A DNA stretch of 64,000 nucleotides, from assembly GCA_947497245.1 (NCBI GenBank), contig CANMFO010000001.1:434001-498000 (forward strand), in the 5' to 3' direction. Made by a program: the position numbers and the translations under genes. Position 1 is the stretch's first letter. The number at the start of each line of letters is the position of its first letter. This document shows positions 18,313-26,223 of this stretch, piece by piece. Source of the stretch: an uncultured Flavobacteriaceae bacterium. Lineage in GTDB: Bacteria; Bacteroidota; Bacteroidia; Flavobacteriales; Flavobacteriaceae. The notes beneath the pieces were generated by a model. It was given only the letters and a program-made list of their open reading frames with translations. It had not been told where the DNA came from and ran no database searches.

Positions 18313-18340
18313 TTTGTTGTGGCCGGAATACTTAATTTTG
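18313..18340 (+). promoter_or_regulatory. Promoter for thioesterase-menF operon
   Basis: TTTG (18313-18316), 16-base spacer, perfect TAATTTTG (18333-18340), ATG 15 bases later at 18355. Confidence 0.55.
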
Positions 18341-18354
18341 CAAAAAATAATTCC

Positions 18355-18777
18355 ATGGACGATTTTAAAGAGAGGATTCTAGAAGTTTGCAATAAATCAA
18401 CCAAGGATACCATGATGGAAACCTTGGAAATAGAATACACCGATGTGGGGGAAGACTTCTTGATCGGCAAAATGCCGGTAAGTTCCAAGGTGCACCAACC
18501 GAACGGTGTGCTCCACGGCGGGGCCATGGTGGCCCTTGCGGAAAGTGTTGGGAGCATGGCATCCTATATTTTTCTGGATGGGGAGAACTTCGTTGTCCGT
18601 GGAATCGAAATTTCAGCGAATCACGTTAAGAGTATTGGCACTGGAGAGGTATTTGCGAAAGCCATTGTCATCCACAAGGGCCGTACCACACAGTTGTGGG
18701 ACATCAAGATCACGGATGCCAAGGACAACCTGATCTCGGTCTGTAAACTCACAACAATCGCACTACCCAAGAAGTGA
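18355..18777 (+). CDS. menI: Hotdog-fold acyl-CoA thioesterase (likely DHNA-CoA hydrolase)
   Basis: A 140-residue PaaI/YdiI-type hotdog thioesterase. The catalytic/binding helix HQPNGVLHGGAMVALAESVG is present near residue 45 with the conserved HGG and the following acidic residue. Only one base separates its stop from menF, so by context it very probably hydrolyses 1,4-dihydroxy-2-naphthoyl-CoA in menaquinone synthesis (MenI); sequence alone shows only the thioesterase class. The ATG at 18355 is chosen because the promoter -7 box ends 14 bases before it, which excludes the longer in-frame extension. Confidence 0.82.
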   Translation: MDDFKERILEVCNKSTKDTMMETLEIEYTDVGEDFLIGKMPVSSKVHQPNGVLHGGAMVALAESVGSMASYIFLDGENFVVRGIEISANHVKSIGTGEVFAKAIVIHKGRTTQLWDIKITDAKDNLISVCKLTTIALPKK

Positions 18778-18778
18778 T

Positions 18779-19888
18779 ATGTTTTTAGAACTGATGGAAA
18801 GGGTAGCAGGCCAGCTCGCGGGGAATCTCCCATTTGTGGTGTATCGGAAACCCAAGGAAAAAGTGGTCCACGCCCTGTTGCAGCAAGATAAAAAGCTACA
18901 TGAGGTTTCCGATTTTACGGAATCTGGTTTTGTCCTCGCCCCTTTTAACTCCGACAGACCGGCGGTCTTGCTCAAAGTGGACGTACAGCTCGAGGCCGGC
19001 CATAGCGCAGACGGACATACGGAAAGGGAGGCAGGTACGGTGCCCCGGGTCAATCCACATGAAAGGGACTTCCATATCAACCTGGTCAAAAAGGGGATTG
19101 CCAAGATCCAAAAAGGAGAGATCAAAAAAATGGTGCTTTCCCGATGCCTCCGGATCGATTGCCCGGCAGATCCCCTAGACCTTTTTCAGTCCCTTTTGTC
19201 GACCTATGCCAACGCCTTCTGTTACCTTTGGTACCACCCAGGGGTGGGGATGTGGTTGGGGGCCACTCCGGAAATATTGCTTCGATGTGGGAACAGGCAG
19301 TTGACGACCATGTCTCTCGCCGGCACCCAACCCTATCGTCAAAATACGGACCCCGTCTGGGGACAGAAGGAAATTGGGGAACAGGCACTGGTCACCGAAT
19401 TTATCCACAAGGCTCTGGAATCAAAGGTTTCGGGCCTGACCACATCCGATTTGGAATCTGTCCGCGCCGGTGACCTTTGGCACTTGCGTACCAAGCTTAG
19501 CGGAAGGGTACATGGCAGCCTTTCCGAAATTATCGAGGCACTGCACCCAACTCCGGCGGTCTGCGGTTTGCCCTTGAGGGAGGCCAAACAGTTCATCCAT
19601 GAGCATGAAAACTACGACCGTGAATATTACACCGGTTATTTGGGGGAACTGAACATGAAGCGGGAACGGTACAGAACGCCCGATAAAAGCAATTCGGAAA
19701 ACCGGGCGTACAGAACGGTTACCTCGACCACGGAACTTTTTGTAAACCTGCGTTGTATGCAATTGCAAGGAAACAAGGGCTTGATCTACATCGGGGGCGG
19801 GGTGACCGTCGATTCCGACCCTTTAAAGGAGTGGGAGGAAACTGTCAACAAGAGCTTTACCATGCTCAAAGCAATTCAAGGGACATAG
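18779..19888 (+). CDS. menF: Isochorismate synthase
   Basis: Converts chorismate to isochorismate, the entry to menaquinone synthesis. The 369-residue protein has the chorismate-binding core: IKKMVLSRCLRIDCP near residue 115, GATPEILLRC near 160 with LAGTQPY after it, HPTPAVCGLPLREA near 258, ENYDREYYTGYLGEL near 280 and the closing YIGGGVTVDSDPLKEW. These chorismate-binding features do not alone separate isochorismate from anthranilate or salicylate synthases; the menI and menD neighbours decide it. It starts one base after menI and ends 51 bases before menD. Confidence 0.94.
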   Translation: MFLELMERVAGQLAGNLPFVVYRKPKEKVVHALLQQDKKLHEVSDFTESGFVLAPFNSDRPAVLLKVDVQLEAGHSADGHTEREAGTVPRVNPHERDFHINLVKKGIAKIQKGEIKKMVLSRCLRIDCPADPLDLFQSLLSTYANAFCYLWYHPGVGMWLGATPEILLRCGNRQLTTMSLAGTQPYRQNTDPVWGQKEIGEQALVTEFIHKALESKVSGLTTSDLESVRAGDLWHLRTKLSGRVHGSLSEIIEALHPTPAVCGLPLREAKQFIHEHENYDREYYTGYLGELNMKRERYRTPDKSNSENRAYRTVTSTTELFVNLRCMQLQGNKGLIYIGGGVTVDSDPLKEWEETVNKSFTMLKAIQGT

Positions 19889-19901
19889 TTTTGTCCGCAA
19901 G

Positions 19902-19934
19902 TTTGGGTTAAGAAATCCCGGCTTTGTATTTTTG
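19902..19934 (+). promoter_or_regulatory. menD promoter
   Basis: TTTG (19902-19905), 21-base spacer, perfect TATTTTTG (19927-19934), ATG five bases later at 19940. The box overlaps an in-frame GTG at 19934, arguing against that codon as start. Confidence 0.6.
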
Positions 19935-19939
19935 TGCCG

Positions 19940-21712
19940 ATGAAGCACTCCAGCATTCCCGCTGCCCAGACCGTTGTACAATATTGCAAGGCCAAGGGCA
20001 TCGACAACATTGTAATTTCCCCTGGTTCGCGCAATGCGCCCCTGATCATTGGATTTTCAGAAGACCCTTTTTTCAGCTGTTTCAGTATCGTGGATGAGCG
20101 CTGCGCGGCATTTTTTGCCCTGGGAATTGCCCAGCAGATCGGTCGGCCCGTTGCCGTGGTCTGCACCTCGGGAAGCGCGTTGTTGAACTATTATCCCGCC
20201 ATTGCGGAGGGATATTACAGCCGTATCCCCATCATTGTCCTTTCGGCGGACAGGCCTTCCTACAAAATCGATGTGGGAGACGGGCAGACTATTCGTCAAG
20301 AAGGTGTTTTTGAAAGACATATCGGGTATTCCGGCAGTTTGAGACAGGATGTTGTGCACGCCACCGATAGGATACGAAAATATCGGCCGGAATGGCTGGA
20401 AAACGGTTCGCCCGAAAACATACAGGAAGGCATTCAGGACCACAACAATGGGGAGCTCGATCGTGTTTTGGAAATTGCCCTGAAATCGAAATTGCCCGTC
20501 CATGTCAATATTCCGCTGGAGGAACCCTTGTACGGAAAACGCGATGTCACATCGATTGGGCCCATAAAAGAGGCCACGCACACGAAGGGAAATCCCGCCA
20601 TGGAAAATTTGGAAGGTTTTGCCGATCTCTGGAATTCGTCCGATAGAAAAATGGTGATCGTAGGGGTGAACGGCCCCAACACCGTGGAACAGGAATTTTT
20701 GGACAAACTGGCCGACGACCCTTCGACCATCGTGTTCACCGAGACCACCTCGAACCTGCACCATTCGAATTTTTTTCCGAGCATCGATAGCATCGTTGCC
20801 CCCATTGAAAAATTAGACCGGCCCGACGAACAGTTCAAAAAATTGGAACCGGAACTGTTGCTCACTTTTGGTGGGATGATCATATCGAAAAAAATAAAGG
20901 CCTTTTTGAGACAGTATCGGCCGGCGCAACATTGGCATATCGATCCCTACAACGCTTTTGATACGTTCTTTTCCCTTTCGCAGCATTTCAAGATAGGGGC
21001 CAATGATTTTTTTAAGAAATTCCTTCCCTTGGTACATCGGGGCACCAGCGATTATTATCCGTACTGGAGTGCCATCAGGACGGCTTATGAGGCAAAAAGA
21101 AAATTGTACCTGGAACAGGTTCCATTTACCGATATGTGGGCCTTTCACCGTATTTTGGGAGCGATTCCACCAAAAAGCCAGTTGCAATTGGCCAACAGTT
21201 CCACTGTCCGTTATGCACAGTTGTTCGATCTAGACCCTTCTTTAAAAGTATTTTGCAATCGGGGAACAAGCGGCATCGATGGCAGCACCTCCACCGCCAT
21301 CGGGGCCGCATTACATCACAAAACCCCTACGGTACTGATCACGGGCGACCTCAGTTTCTTTTATGACAACAACGCACTTTGGAACCAATATATCCGCCCC
21401 GATTTTCGAATCGTCCTCATCAACAATCAGGGAGGGGGGATCTTTCGAATATTGCCTGGTTGCGAGGACGGTGATAACTTTGAAACCTATTTCGAAACAA
21501 CGCACAAATTTAATGCGGGACCGCTTTGCGAAATGTATGGATTTGATCACGAAACGGTCCAAAATGAGACCGCGCTGAAAACGGTTCTCCCAAATTTCTT
21601 CAAACGCTCCGAACGCCCCAAACTTATTGAAATCAGGACGCCGCGATTAATGAACGATAAAATTTTGCTCACTTATTTTGATTTTATATCTTCGGTTTTT
21701 ATTAACCATTAA
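19940..21712 (+). CDS. menD: SEPHCHC synthase (MenD)
   Basis: Thiamine-diphosphate enzyme that joins isochorismate and 2-oxoglutarate to give 2-succinyl-5-enolpyruvyl-6-hydroxy-3-cyclohexene-1-carboxylate. The 590-residue protein opens with ISPGSRNAPLIIGF near residue 25 and AVVCTSGSALLNYYPAIAEG near 72; the cofactor-binding motif GDLSFFYDNNALWNQ near 472 with LINNQGGGIFRILPG after it replaces the usual GDGS..N. Start is the ATG at 19940 because the promoter box covers the alternative upstream GTG. It follows menF closely but has its own promoter. Confidence 0.96.
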   Translation: MKHSSIPAAQTVVQYCKAKGIDNIVISPGSRNAPLIIGFSEDPFFSCFSIVDERCAAFFALGIAQQIGRPVAVVCTSGSALLNYYPAIAEGYYSRIPIIVLSADRPSYKIDVGDGQTIRQEGVFERHIGYSGSLRQDVVHATDRIRKYRPEWLENGSPENIQEGIQDHNNGELDRVLEIALKSKLPVHVNIPLEEPLYGKRDVTSIGPIKEATHTKGNPAMENLEGFADLWNSSDRKMVIVGVNGPNTVEQEFLDKLADDPSTIVFTETTSNLHHSNFFPSIDSIVAPIEKLDRPDEQFKKLEPELLLTFGGMIISKKIKAFLRQYRPAQHWHIDPYNAFDTFFSLSQHFKIGANDFFKKFLPLVHRGTSDYYPYWSAIRTAYEAKRKLYLEQVPFTDMWAFHRILGAIPPKSQLQLANSSTVRYAQLFDLDPSLKVFCNRGTSGIDGSTSTAIGAALHHKTPTVLITGDLSFFYDNNALWNQYIRPDFRIVLINNQGGGIFRILPGCEDGDNFETYFETTHKFNAGPLCEMYGFDHETVQNETALKTVLPNFFKRSERPKLIEIRTPRLMNDKILLTYFDFISSVFINH

Positions 21713-21733
21713 CCTTTAAGAACACTAACTATT

Positions 21734-22075
21734 ATGAGCAAAAGAGACGAATTGATTGCGCTGTACGCAGCGGACATTAAGGAAAAATTCGGGGAAGATC
21801 CAGACATGGATCTTTTGACAAAAGTGACCGTGGGGCTGGGCCCGGCAATCTATAATTTAGATGCCTCGAAAGTGTCGGGAACCGCTGAAAAGGAACTGGA
21901 AACAGTTAAGAACAACTACTTGATCAAAAAGCTGGGGATGACGGAGCGTGCCGACATGATGCCGGCCATCATAAATCTTGTGGAGAAATATGGCACCTCC
22001 AATCGAAACAAGTACAGGGCGGTCGTTTACTATATGCTGTGCAGGCAATTTGATCGGGCTTCCGCTTACCAATAA
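21734..22075 (+). CDS. DUF2853 family protein
   Basis: A small (113-residue) cytoplasmic, mostly helical protein of the DUF2853 family, whose function is unknown. It begins MSKRDELIALYAADIKEKFG and has the family core LLTKVTVGLGPAIYN and NNYLIKKLGMTERADMMPAI. No signal peptide or membrane segment. It lies 21 bases after menD and is followed by a terminator, so it probably shares the menD transcript; a role in menaquinone synthesis is not implied by that alone. Confidence 0.88.
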   Translation: MSKRDELIALYAADIKEKFGEDPDMDLLTKVTVGLGPAIYNLDASKVSGTAEKELETVKNNYLIKKLGMTERADMMPAIINLVEKYGTSNRNKYRAVVYYMLCRQFDRASAYQ

Positions 22076-22091
22076 CAAATAGAACAAATAC

Positions 22092-22126
22092 AAAAAGGCC
22101 GTTCATCTCCTTGAATGGCTTTTTTT
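22092..22126 (+). terminator. Terminator after DUF2853 gene
   Basis: AAAAAGGCCGTTCA pairs with TGAATGGCTTTTT (two G-T pairs) around a six-base loop and runs into seven Ts. Confidence 0.8.
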
Positions 22127-22144
22127 ATACCCGAAATTTAAGAC

Positions 22145-22152
22145 TACTTTTG
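22145..22152 (+). promoter_or_regulatory. -7 box for cvfB-like gene
   Basis: Perfect TACTTTTG ending four bases before the ATG at 22157; the expected transcription start falls at or next to the start codon, giving a nearly leaderless mRNA. No convincing -33 element. Confidence 0.45.
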
Positions 22153-22156
22153 ACGT

Positions 22157-22996
22157 ATGATCGAATTGGGGAATTACAACAAATTGGAAATAGTAAGGGA
22201 TACCAGTGTTGGACTTTTTTTGTCCAGCAATACGGGAGCTGAAATACTGTTGCCCAACAAGTATGTTCCCAAAGAAGTGGAGATAGGGGACCAACTGAAC
22301 GTGTTCTGCTATTTGGACCATGAGGAACGGCCGGTGGCGACCACTTTGAAACCTTTTGTGAGAAGGAACCACTTTGGCTTTCTAAAGGTGGTCGAGGTAA
22401 ACAAAATTGGTGCTTTCCTGGACTGGGGCCTGGAAAAACACCTCTTTGTGCCCTTCCGGGAACAACGCGATAAAATGAAGGAGGGACAATGGTATGTGGT
22501 ATTTTGTTATATGGACGAGCGGTCTTTTCGGTTGGTTGCCTCGAACAAACTGGATAAATTTTTAAGCAATGAGGAACTGGCGCTCCGTTATGGGGAAGAG
22601 GTTGATCTCATGGTCACCCGGTTGACCGATCTAGGGTGGGAGGTGATCATCGACAATAAACATAAAGGGCTGGTGTTCAAGAACGTGATATTTAAAAAGA
22701 TCGCCGTCGGCAACCGAATGAAGGGGTTCATAAAAAACATAAGACCCGACAACAAAATCGATGTTTCCCTGGAGCCTTTGGGACAAAAAGTCCTGGAACC
22801 TGCGGCGGCCAAGATATATAAGGTACTGATGGAGCGCGGGGGATTTTTGGGGCTTCATGACAAATCGGATCCGAAGGAGATCACCAGAAATCTTGAAATG
22901 AGCAAAAAGACCTTTAAAAAGGGGATAGGAACACTTTACAAGGCTCGAAAGATAGAAATACGGGACGATGGTATACACGCCCTTCGATCCGAGTAG
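22157..22996 (+). CDS. CvfB/YitL-type S1 RNA-binding protein
   Basis: A 279-residue cytoplasmic protein with tandem S1-like OB domains (residues ~5-65, 70-130, 150-215) and a C-terminal winged-helix segment (~225-279, SKKTFKKGIGTLYKARKIEI), the architecture of the CvfB family of RNA-binding regulators. Typical stretches are GLFLSSNTGAEILLPNKYVP, KIGAFLDWGLEKHLFVPFRE and KNIRPDNKIDVSLEP. The family has been linked to virulence regulation in Staphylococcus; its role in Bacteroidota is not known. It stands between menD-DUF2853 and the SPOR-like gene, with its own promoter. Confidence 0.9.
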   Translation: MIELGNYNKLEIVRDTSVGLFLSSNTGAEILLPNKYVPKEVEIGDQLNVFCYLDHEERPVATTLKPFVRRNHFGFLKVVEVNKIGAFLDWGLEKHLFVPFREQRDKMKEGQWYVVFCYMDERSFRLVASNKLDKFLSNEELALRYGEEVDLMVTRLTDLGWEVIIDNKHKGLVFKNVIFKKIAVGNRMKGFIKNIRPDNKIDVSLEPLGQKVLEPAAAKIYKVLMERGGFLGLHDKSDPKEITRNLEMSKKTFKKGIGTLYKARKIEIRDDGIHALRSE

Positions 22997-23046
22997 GGTA
23001 AGGGCATGAATATCAATTCAATATCTCGGTTTTACTCCGGTTTTTC

Positions 23047-23076
23047 TTGTGTTCACCACTAAAAATTCTATTTTTG
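23047..23076 (+). promoter_or_regulatory. Promoter for SPOR-like gene and menA
   Basis: TTG (23047-23049), 19-base spacer, perfect TATTTTTG (23069-23076), followed by an ~75-base leader to the ATG at 23158. Confidence 0.6.
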
Positions 23077-23157
23077 CAACAATTGGGAGGTATATTTTGT
23101 CAGACTATGCAACTTTTGGTTAACTTTAACATGTAAAGCCCCTAAACTCAATAACAC

Positions 23158-23757
23158 ATGCCATTTATAGAAGAAAGCGATTTACTGGAATTGCACAAGG
23201 ATATAGACAAGGCGCAGATCATTAATGAGCGCCTTTTGGATCAGATCAAATTCAAGAACAAAGAACTAAAGAGCAGCAAGATCCAGCGTAATATATTGGC
23301 GGGGATCACAGGTTTGTTCCTAATAGGTACCCTGGCCATAACTTCGTTCACGGCAGGACTGAGCAGTTCCAGCAATTTTGACCAACCGAGCAATCTGTTG
23401 GTATCCATTGACAGTCTCGATATGATCAAGGCCCGGATCGACAACCTGAAGACCCAAAACGAGGAACTCAGTTTGGTAAACGAGTTTTATCTGGCCAAAA
23501 AATTCCTGGAAAAGGAGAAAATATATTCCGTTCAGGTAAAGTCCTTTGTTGAAAACAATGTTACCCTTGCCTCAGAGGCACTTACGAACACAATGTTCGT
23601 AAAGACAAATCCGTTCTACTCGTATTCCCTGGGCAATTTTGAAACCCTTCAGGAAGCACAACTCTTTAGAAAGCAATTGGTGGACCTGGGTTTTCAGGAT
23701 GCCTTTGTGGCTTCGTACAAAGATGGCAAAAGAATTCAAATTGAAGACCCATATTAG
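23158..23757 (+). CDS. Membrane-anchored coiled-coil protein with SPOR-like C-terminus
   Basis: A 199-residue single-pass membrane protein: an N-terminal cytoplasmic helix (residues 1-45), one hydrophobic segment (ILAGITGLFLIGTLAITSF, ~46-66), a periplasmic coiled coil (SLDMIKARIDNLKTQNEEL) and a C-terminal region (~120-199) with IYSVQVKSFVENN and YSLGNFETLQEAQLFRKQLV, the strand-helix pattern of SPOR (septal peptidoglycan-binding) domains. The family assignment is by pattern. Its stop codon overlaps the menA start, so it is coupled to menA. It stands where menB is usually found in related genomes. Confidence 0.75.
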   Translation: MPFIEESDLLELHKDIDKAQIINERLLDQIKFKNKELKSSKIQRNILAGITGLFLIGTLAITSFTAGLSSSSNFDQPSNLLVSIDSLDMIKARIDNLKTQNEELSLVNEFYLAKKFLEKEKIYSVQVKSFVENNVTLASEALTNTMFVKTNPFYSYSLGNFETLQEAQLFRKQLVDLGFQDAFVASYKDGKRIQIEDPY

Positions 23758-24665
23758 TGTCGAAGATCAGCACTTGGCTAAATGCGGCTAGGTTACGAAC
23801 ACTCCCTCTTTCCGTTTCAGGGGTGATTACGGGAACTGCCCTGGCAAATTTTTACGGTGAAGCGGATGTACTGATATTTTTTCTGGCCTTGCTGACAACG
23901 ATAGCGTTTCAAGTGACCTCAAATTTTGCCAACGATTATGGCGACGGGGTAAAGGGCACGGACAATGCGGAAAGGATAGGGCCCGCAAGGACCCTACAGA
24001 GCGGCCTGCTCTCTAGAAAGGAATTGCAAAGGGGTATCGGAATAGCCGTGGTGCTCAGCTTGATCTTGGTCCTGGCCGTGGTATATGTGGCTTTTGGACC
24101 ACAAAACCTGGAACTGTTGGTACTGTTTCTATTTCTGGGCGTTTTGAGCATATGGGCGGCGATAAAATACACTGTGGGAAAATCGGCCTATGGCTACAAG
24201 GGACTCGGTGATTTGTTCGTGTTCCTGTTTTTTGGGCTGTTGGCCGTTTTGGGATCGATGTTCCTTTATACCAAGTACATTACGGCAAGTGCTTTTTTGC
24301 CTGCTGTTTCCATGGGCGCTTTAAGTGTCGGTGTTTTGAACCTTAACAATTTAAGAGACCTGGAGTCGGACAAAAAGGCAAAAAAAAATACGATAATCGT
24401 ACAAATGGGTTTTGCCAATGGGAAACGGTACCACTATGGATTGCTGATCGTTTCGTTTGTGTGCACCTCGGTGTTCCTTTTGCTAAACGCGACCAGGACC
24501 TATCAATATATCCCTTTGTTGGCATTCGTACCCATTTTAGTGCACTTAAAAAAGGTTTATAGTACAGAAGTACCAAAATTGTTGGACCCCGAGCTAAAGA
24601 AATTGGCATTGAGTACATTTCTGCTGGCCGTACTGATTTTTATCAGTTGTTATAAATTTTTGTAA
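23757..24665 (+). CDS. menA: 1,4-dihydroxy-2-naphthoate polyprenyltransferase
   Basis: Inner-membrane UbiA-superfamily enzyme that attaches the polyprenyl tail to 1,4-dihydroxy-2-naphthoate. Both Asp-rich motifs are visible: NFANDYGDGVKGTDN near residue 60 and NLNNLRDLESDKKAKKNT near 195, among about eight or nine hydrophobic helices in 302 residues. It starts with GTG at 23757, whose first base is the last base of the preceding TAG stop (TAGTG), a coupling arrangement. The TAA stop forms part of the next gene's -7 box. Confidence 0.95.
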   Translation: MSKISTWLNAARLRTLPLSVSGVITGTALANFYGEADVLIFFLALLTTIAFQVTSNFANDYGDGVKGTDNAERIGPARTLQSGLLSRKELQRGIGIAVVLSLILVLAVVYVAFGPQNLELLVLFLFLGVLSIWAAIKYTVGKSAYGYKGLGDLFVFLFFGLLAVLGSMFLYTKYITASAFLPAVSMGALSVGVLNLNNLRDLESDKKAKKNTIIVQMGFANGKRYHYGLLIVSFVCTSVFLLLNATRTYQYIPLLAFVPILVHLKKVYSTEVPKLLDPELKKLALSTFLLAVLIFISCYKFL

Positions 24666-24670
24666 TTTTG
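24663..24670 (+). promoter_or_regulatory. -7 box containing the menA stop codon
   Basis: TAATTTTG is a perfect TAnnTTTG; its first three bases are the menA TAA. It lies 31 bases before the response-regulator start. The nearest upstream TTG gives only a 13-base spacer, so the -33 element is unclear. Confidence 0.45.
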
Positions 24671-24701
24671 AGAACAATAAACCACCAAAACCTTACTTAC
24701 T

Positions 24702-25454
24702 TTGGAACAACCTATTAGAATTCTTATCGTAGAGGACAATGTGATCATAGCGGATGACATGCAATCTATGCTTGAAGAAATCGGTTATGAGATCGTGGAC
24801 AATGTCATTGTCTATGAGCAGGCCGAAGAAGTCTTAAAAACGCAGCAGGTAGATCTTGTGCTTATCGATATCATATTGGCATCGGACAAGACGGGAATCG
24901 ATTTGGGAAAACACATTCGGGAAAACTACGACATCCCCTTTATATTTGTCACTTCGAATTCGGACCGTGCCACAGTGGAGAATGCAAAAACGGTAAAGCC
25001 CAATGGTTATTTGGTAAAGCCGTTCGAACAGCAGGACCTTTATACTTCGATCGAAATAGCACTTTCCAACTTTAGTCATTCGGCAAAAGGAAACGGAAGG
25101 GAAAATGTGGCCGATGAGGACATCGCCGTATCCAACTCCATTCTTAAGGATTCCATTTTTGTCAAAAAACAACACCTTTACTATCGGATACAGTTCGGGG
25201 ATATCCAGTTCATCAAAGCGGACAACGTATACCTCGAAGTGAATACGGTGGACAAGAAATTTCTGGTACGCTCTCCCTTAAAGGACTACCTGGAAAAACT
25301 CCCGAAGAAAAAATTCTACCGGGCCCATAAATCCTATATCGTAAACGTGGATCATATAGATGCCATCAACTCCAAGGACATTATGGTCAACAACACCTTG
25401 ATACCCATCTCAAAGGAGTTCAAAGAGTTTATTATTTCCGCTATGAACTCATAG
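24702..25454 (+). CDS. LytTR-family response regulator
   Basis: Transcription regulator of a two-component system. The receiver domain (residues 1-120) has the acidic pair Glu11/Asp12, phospho-acceptor Asp56 in DLVLIDIIL, Thr84 and Lys106 in YLVKPF. After a linker, the LytTR DNA-binding domain (~150-250) shows the family pattern IKADNVYLEVNTVDKKFLVR and FYRAHKSYIVNVDHID. The start is TTG at 24702 (no ATG nearby in frame before the receiver strand RILIVEDN). A strong terminator follows. Its partner is probably the TPR-histidine kinase that begins 770 bases downstream on the same strand. Confidence 0.93.
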   Translation: MEQPIRILIVEDNVIIADDMQSMLEEIGYEIVDNVIVYEQAEEVLKTQQVDLVLIDIILASDKTGIDLGKHIRENYDIPFIFVTSNSDRATVENAKTVKPNGYLVKPFEQQDLYTSIEIALSNFSHSAKGNGRENVADEDIAVSNSILKDSIFVKKQHLYYRIQFGDIQFIKADNVYLEVNTVDKKFLVRSPLKDYLEKLPKKKFYRAHKSYIVNVDHIDAINSKDIMVNNTLIPISKEFKEFIISAMNS

Positions 25455-25472
25455 CGTTTCGGAAATAGTGAT

Positions 25473-25501
25473 AAAAAAGGCACCCGTACGGTGCCTTTTT
25501 T
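25473..25501 (+). terminator. Terminator after response regulator
   Basis: AAAAAAGGCACC and GGTGCCTTTTTT flank a five-base loop: a textbook hairpin with T-run. Confidence 0.9.
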
Positions 25502-25535
25502 GCGTTCATATCCGAAAAATGTCTCCTTACCACAA

Positions 25536-25564
25536 TTTTGGCCGACTTCACAACAATATTTTTG
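25536..25564 (+). promoter_or_regulatory. Orphan promoter upstream of possible small RNA
   Basis: TTTTG (25536-25540), 16-base spacer, perfect TATTTTTG (25557-25564). No open reading frame follows before the terminator at 25664. Confidence 0.5.
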
Positions 25565-25570
25565 CAAACC

Positions 25571-25697
25571 CGCGCTTTCAGGATACTTTAGCTATGTAAT
25601 ACGTAAAGAAGTAATGTTTCACAAGTGTAAATAATTTTTTCATTTTCATATAGTGTTCTCGTAAAAGAGTCCTGTCTTCATTGTCAGGGCTCTTTTT
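25571..25697 (+). ncRNA. Candidate small RNA between RR and HK genes
   Basis: A ~125-base stretch bracketed by a consensus promoter (25536-25564) and a strong terminator (25664-25697), downstream of another terminator, so it looks like an independent transcription unit. It has no reading frame beyond a six-codon MFHKCK, and does not look like a tRNA. The 5' end is inferred as ~7 bases after the -7 box. It could instead be a short leader that ends at an attenuator before the kinase gene. Confidence 0.35.
25664..25697 (+). terminator. Strong hairpin terminator in RR-HK gap
   Basis: AAAGAGTCCTG (25664-25674) pairs over 11 positions (one G-T) with CAGGGCTCTTT (25685-25695), ten-base loop, then Ts. 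The A-rich left side means it could also work on the other strand. Confidence 0.75.
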
Positions 25698-26223
25698 GGT
25701 TTGGGCATGTTTTTTATTCGAAATCGCACAACTATTGCAGTGTCCCGTATTAATTTTAGAAAATGTTGTTTCGAACCTGCCGATGGGTCCGATCAAAACC
25801 AATGCCTCCTCACCGCTTTGGTGTCGGTGAAAAAAAGCCACAAAATAGGCGGTATGGACCAATTGTTGCGATTCACCACAAAAAATGATCGTTACACAAC
25901 AATAATGGAAAGGTTAGGGCCAAATACAATATTTTTGATTTCATGCCGACCTGGCCAAGTCGTGGGGTTTTACAATAGAGGTCATGAAATCTTCTGAGGT
26001 TTTGGATACCTACTGTTTTCCGATTATCTGCGGACGGACAATTTTTGGCATTCTGTTCCCAAAATGGTATTTGGGTATCTTTGGGAATGGAACCGGAAGG
26101 ACGCGGGTACTGGAAAACCTGGTATGAACAGCAACATTATGAATACGATGCCGACGGTCGACAACAAAAATTTAGCGAAATGGGATACCGATCTTACGTC
26201 TGGTTTTGTCCCAGCTATCTGAT
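25698..26223 (+). other. 526-base gap without a recognisable gene
   Basis: Short frames on both strands have no recognisable protein character. The only signal is a perfect -7 box TATCTTTG at 26076-26083, about 140 bases before the histidine kinase ATG, which may be that gene's promoter with a long leader. Confidence 0.5.

Noticed and set aside
25701-25997. Short overlapping frames on both strands in the RR-HK gap
   Set aside because: Irregular composition, no recognisable signal peptide or domain, and the two strands are equally open.
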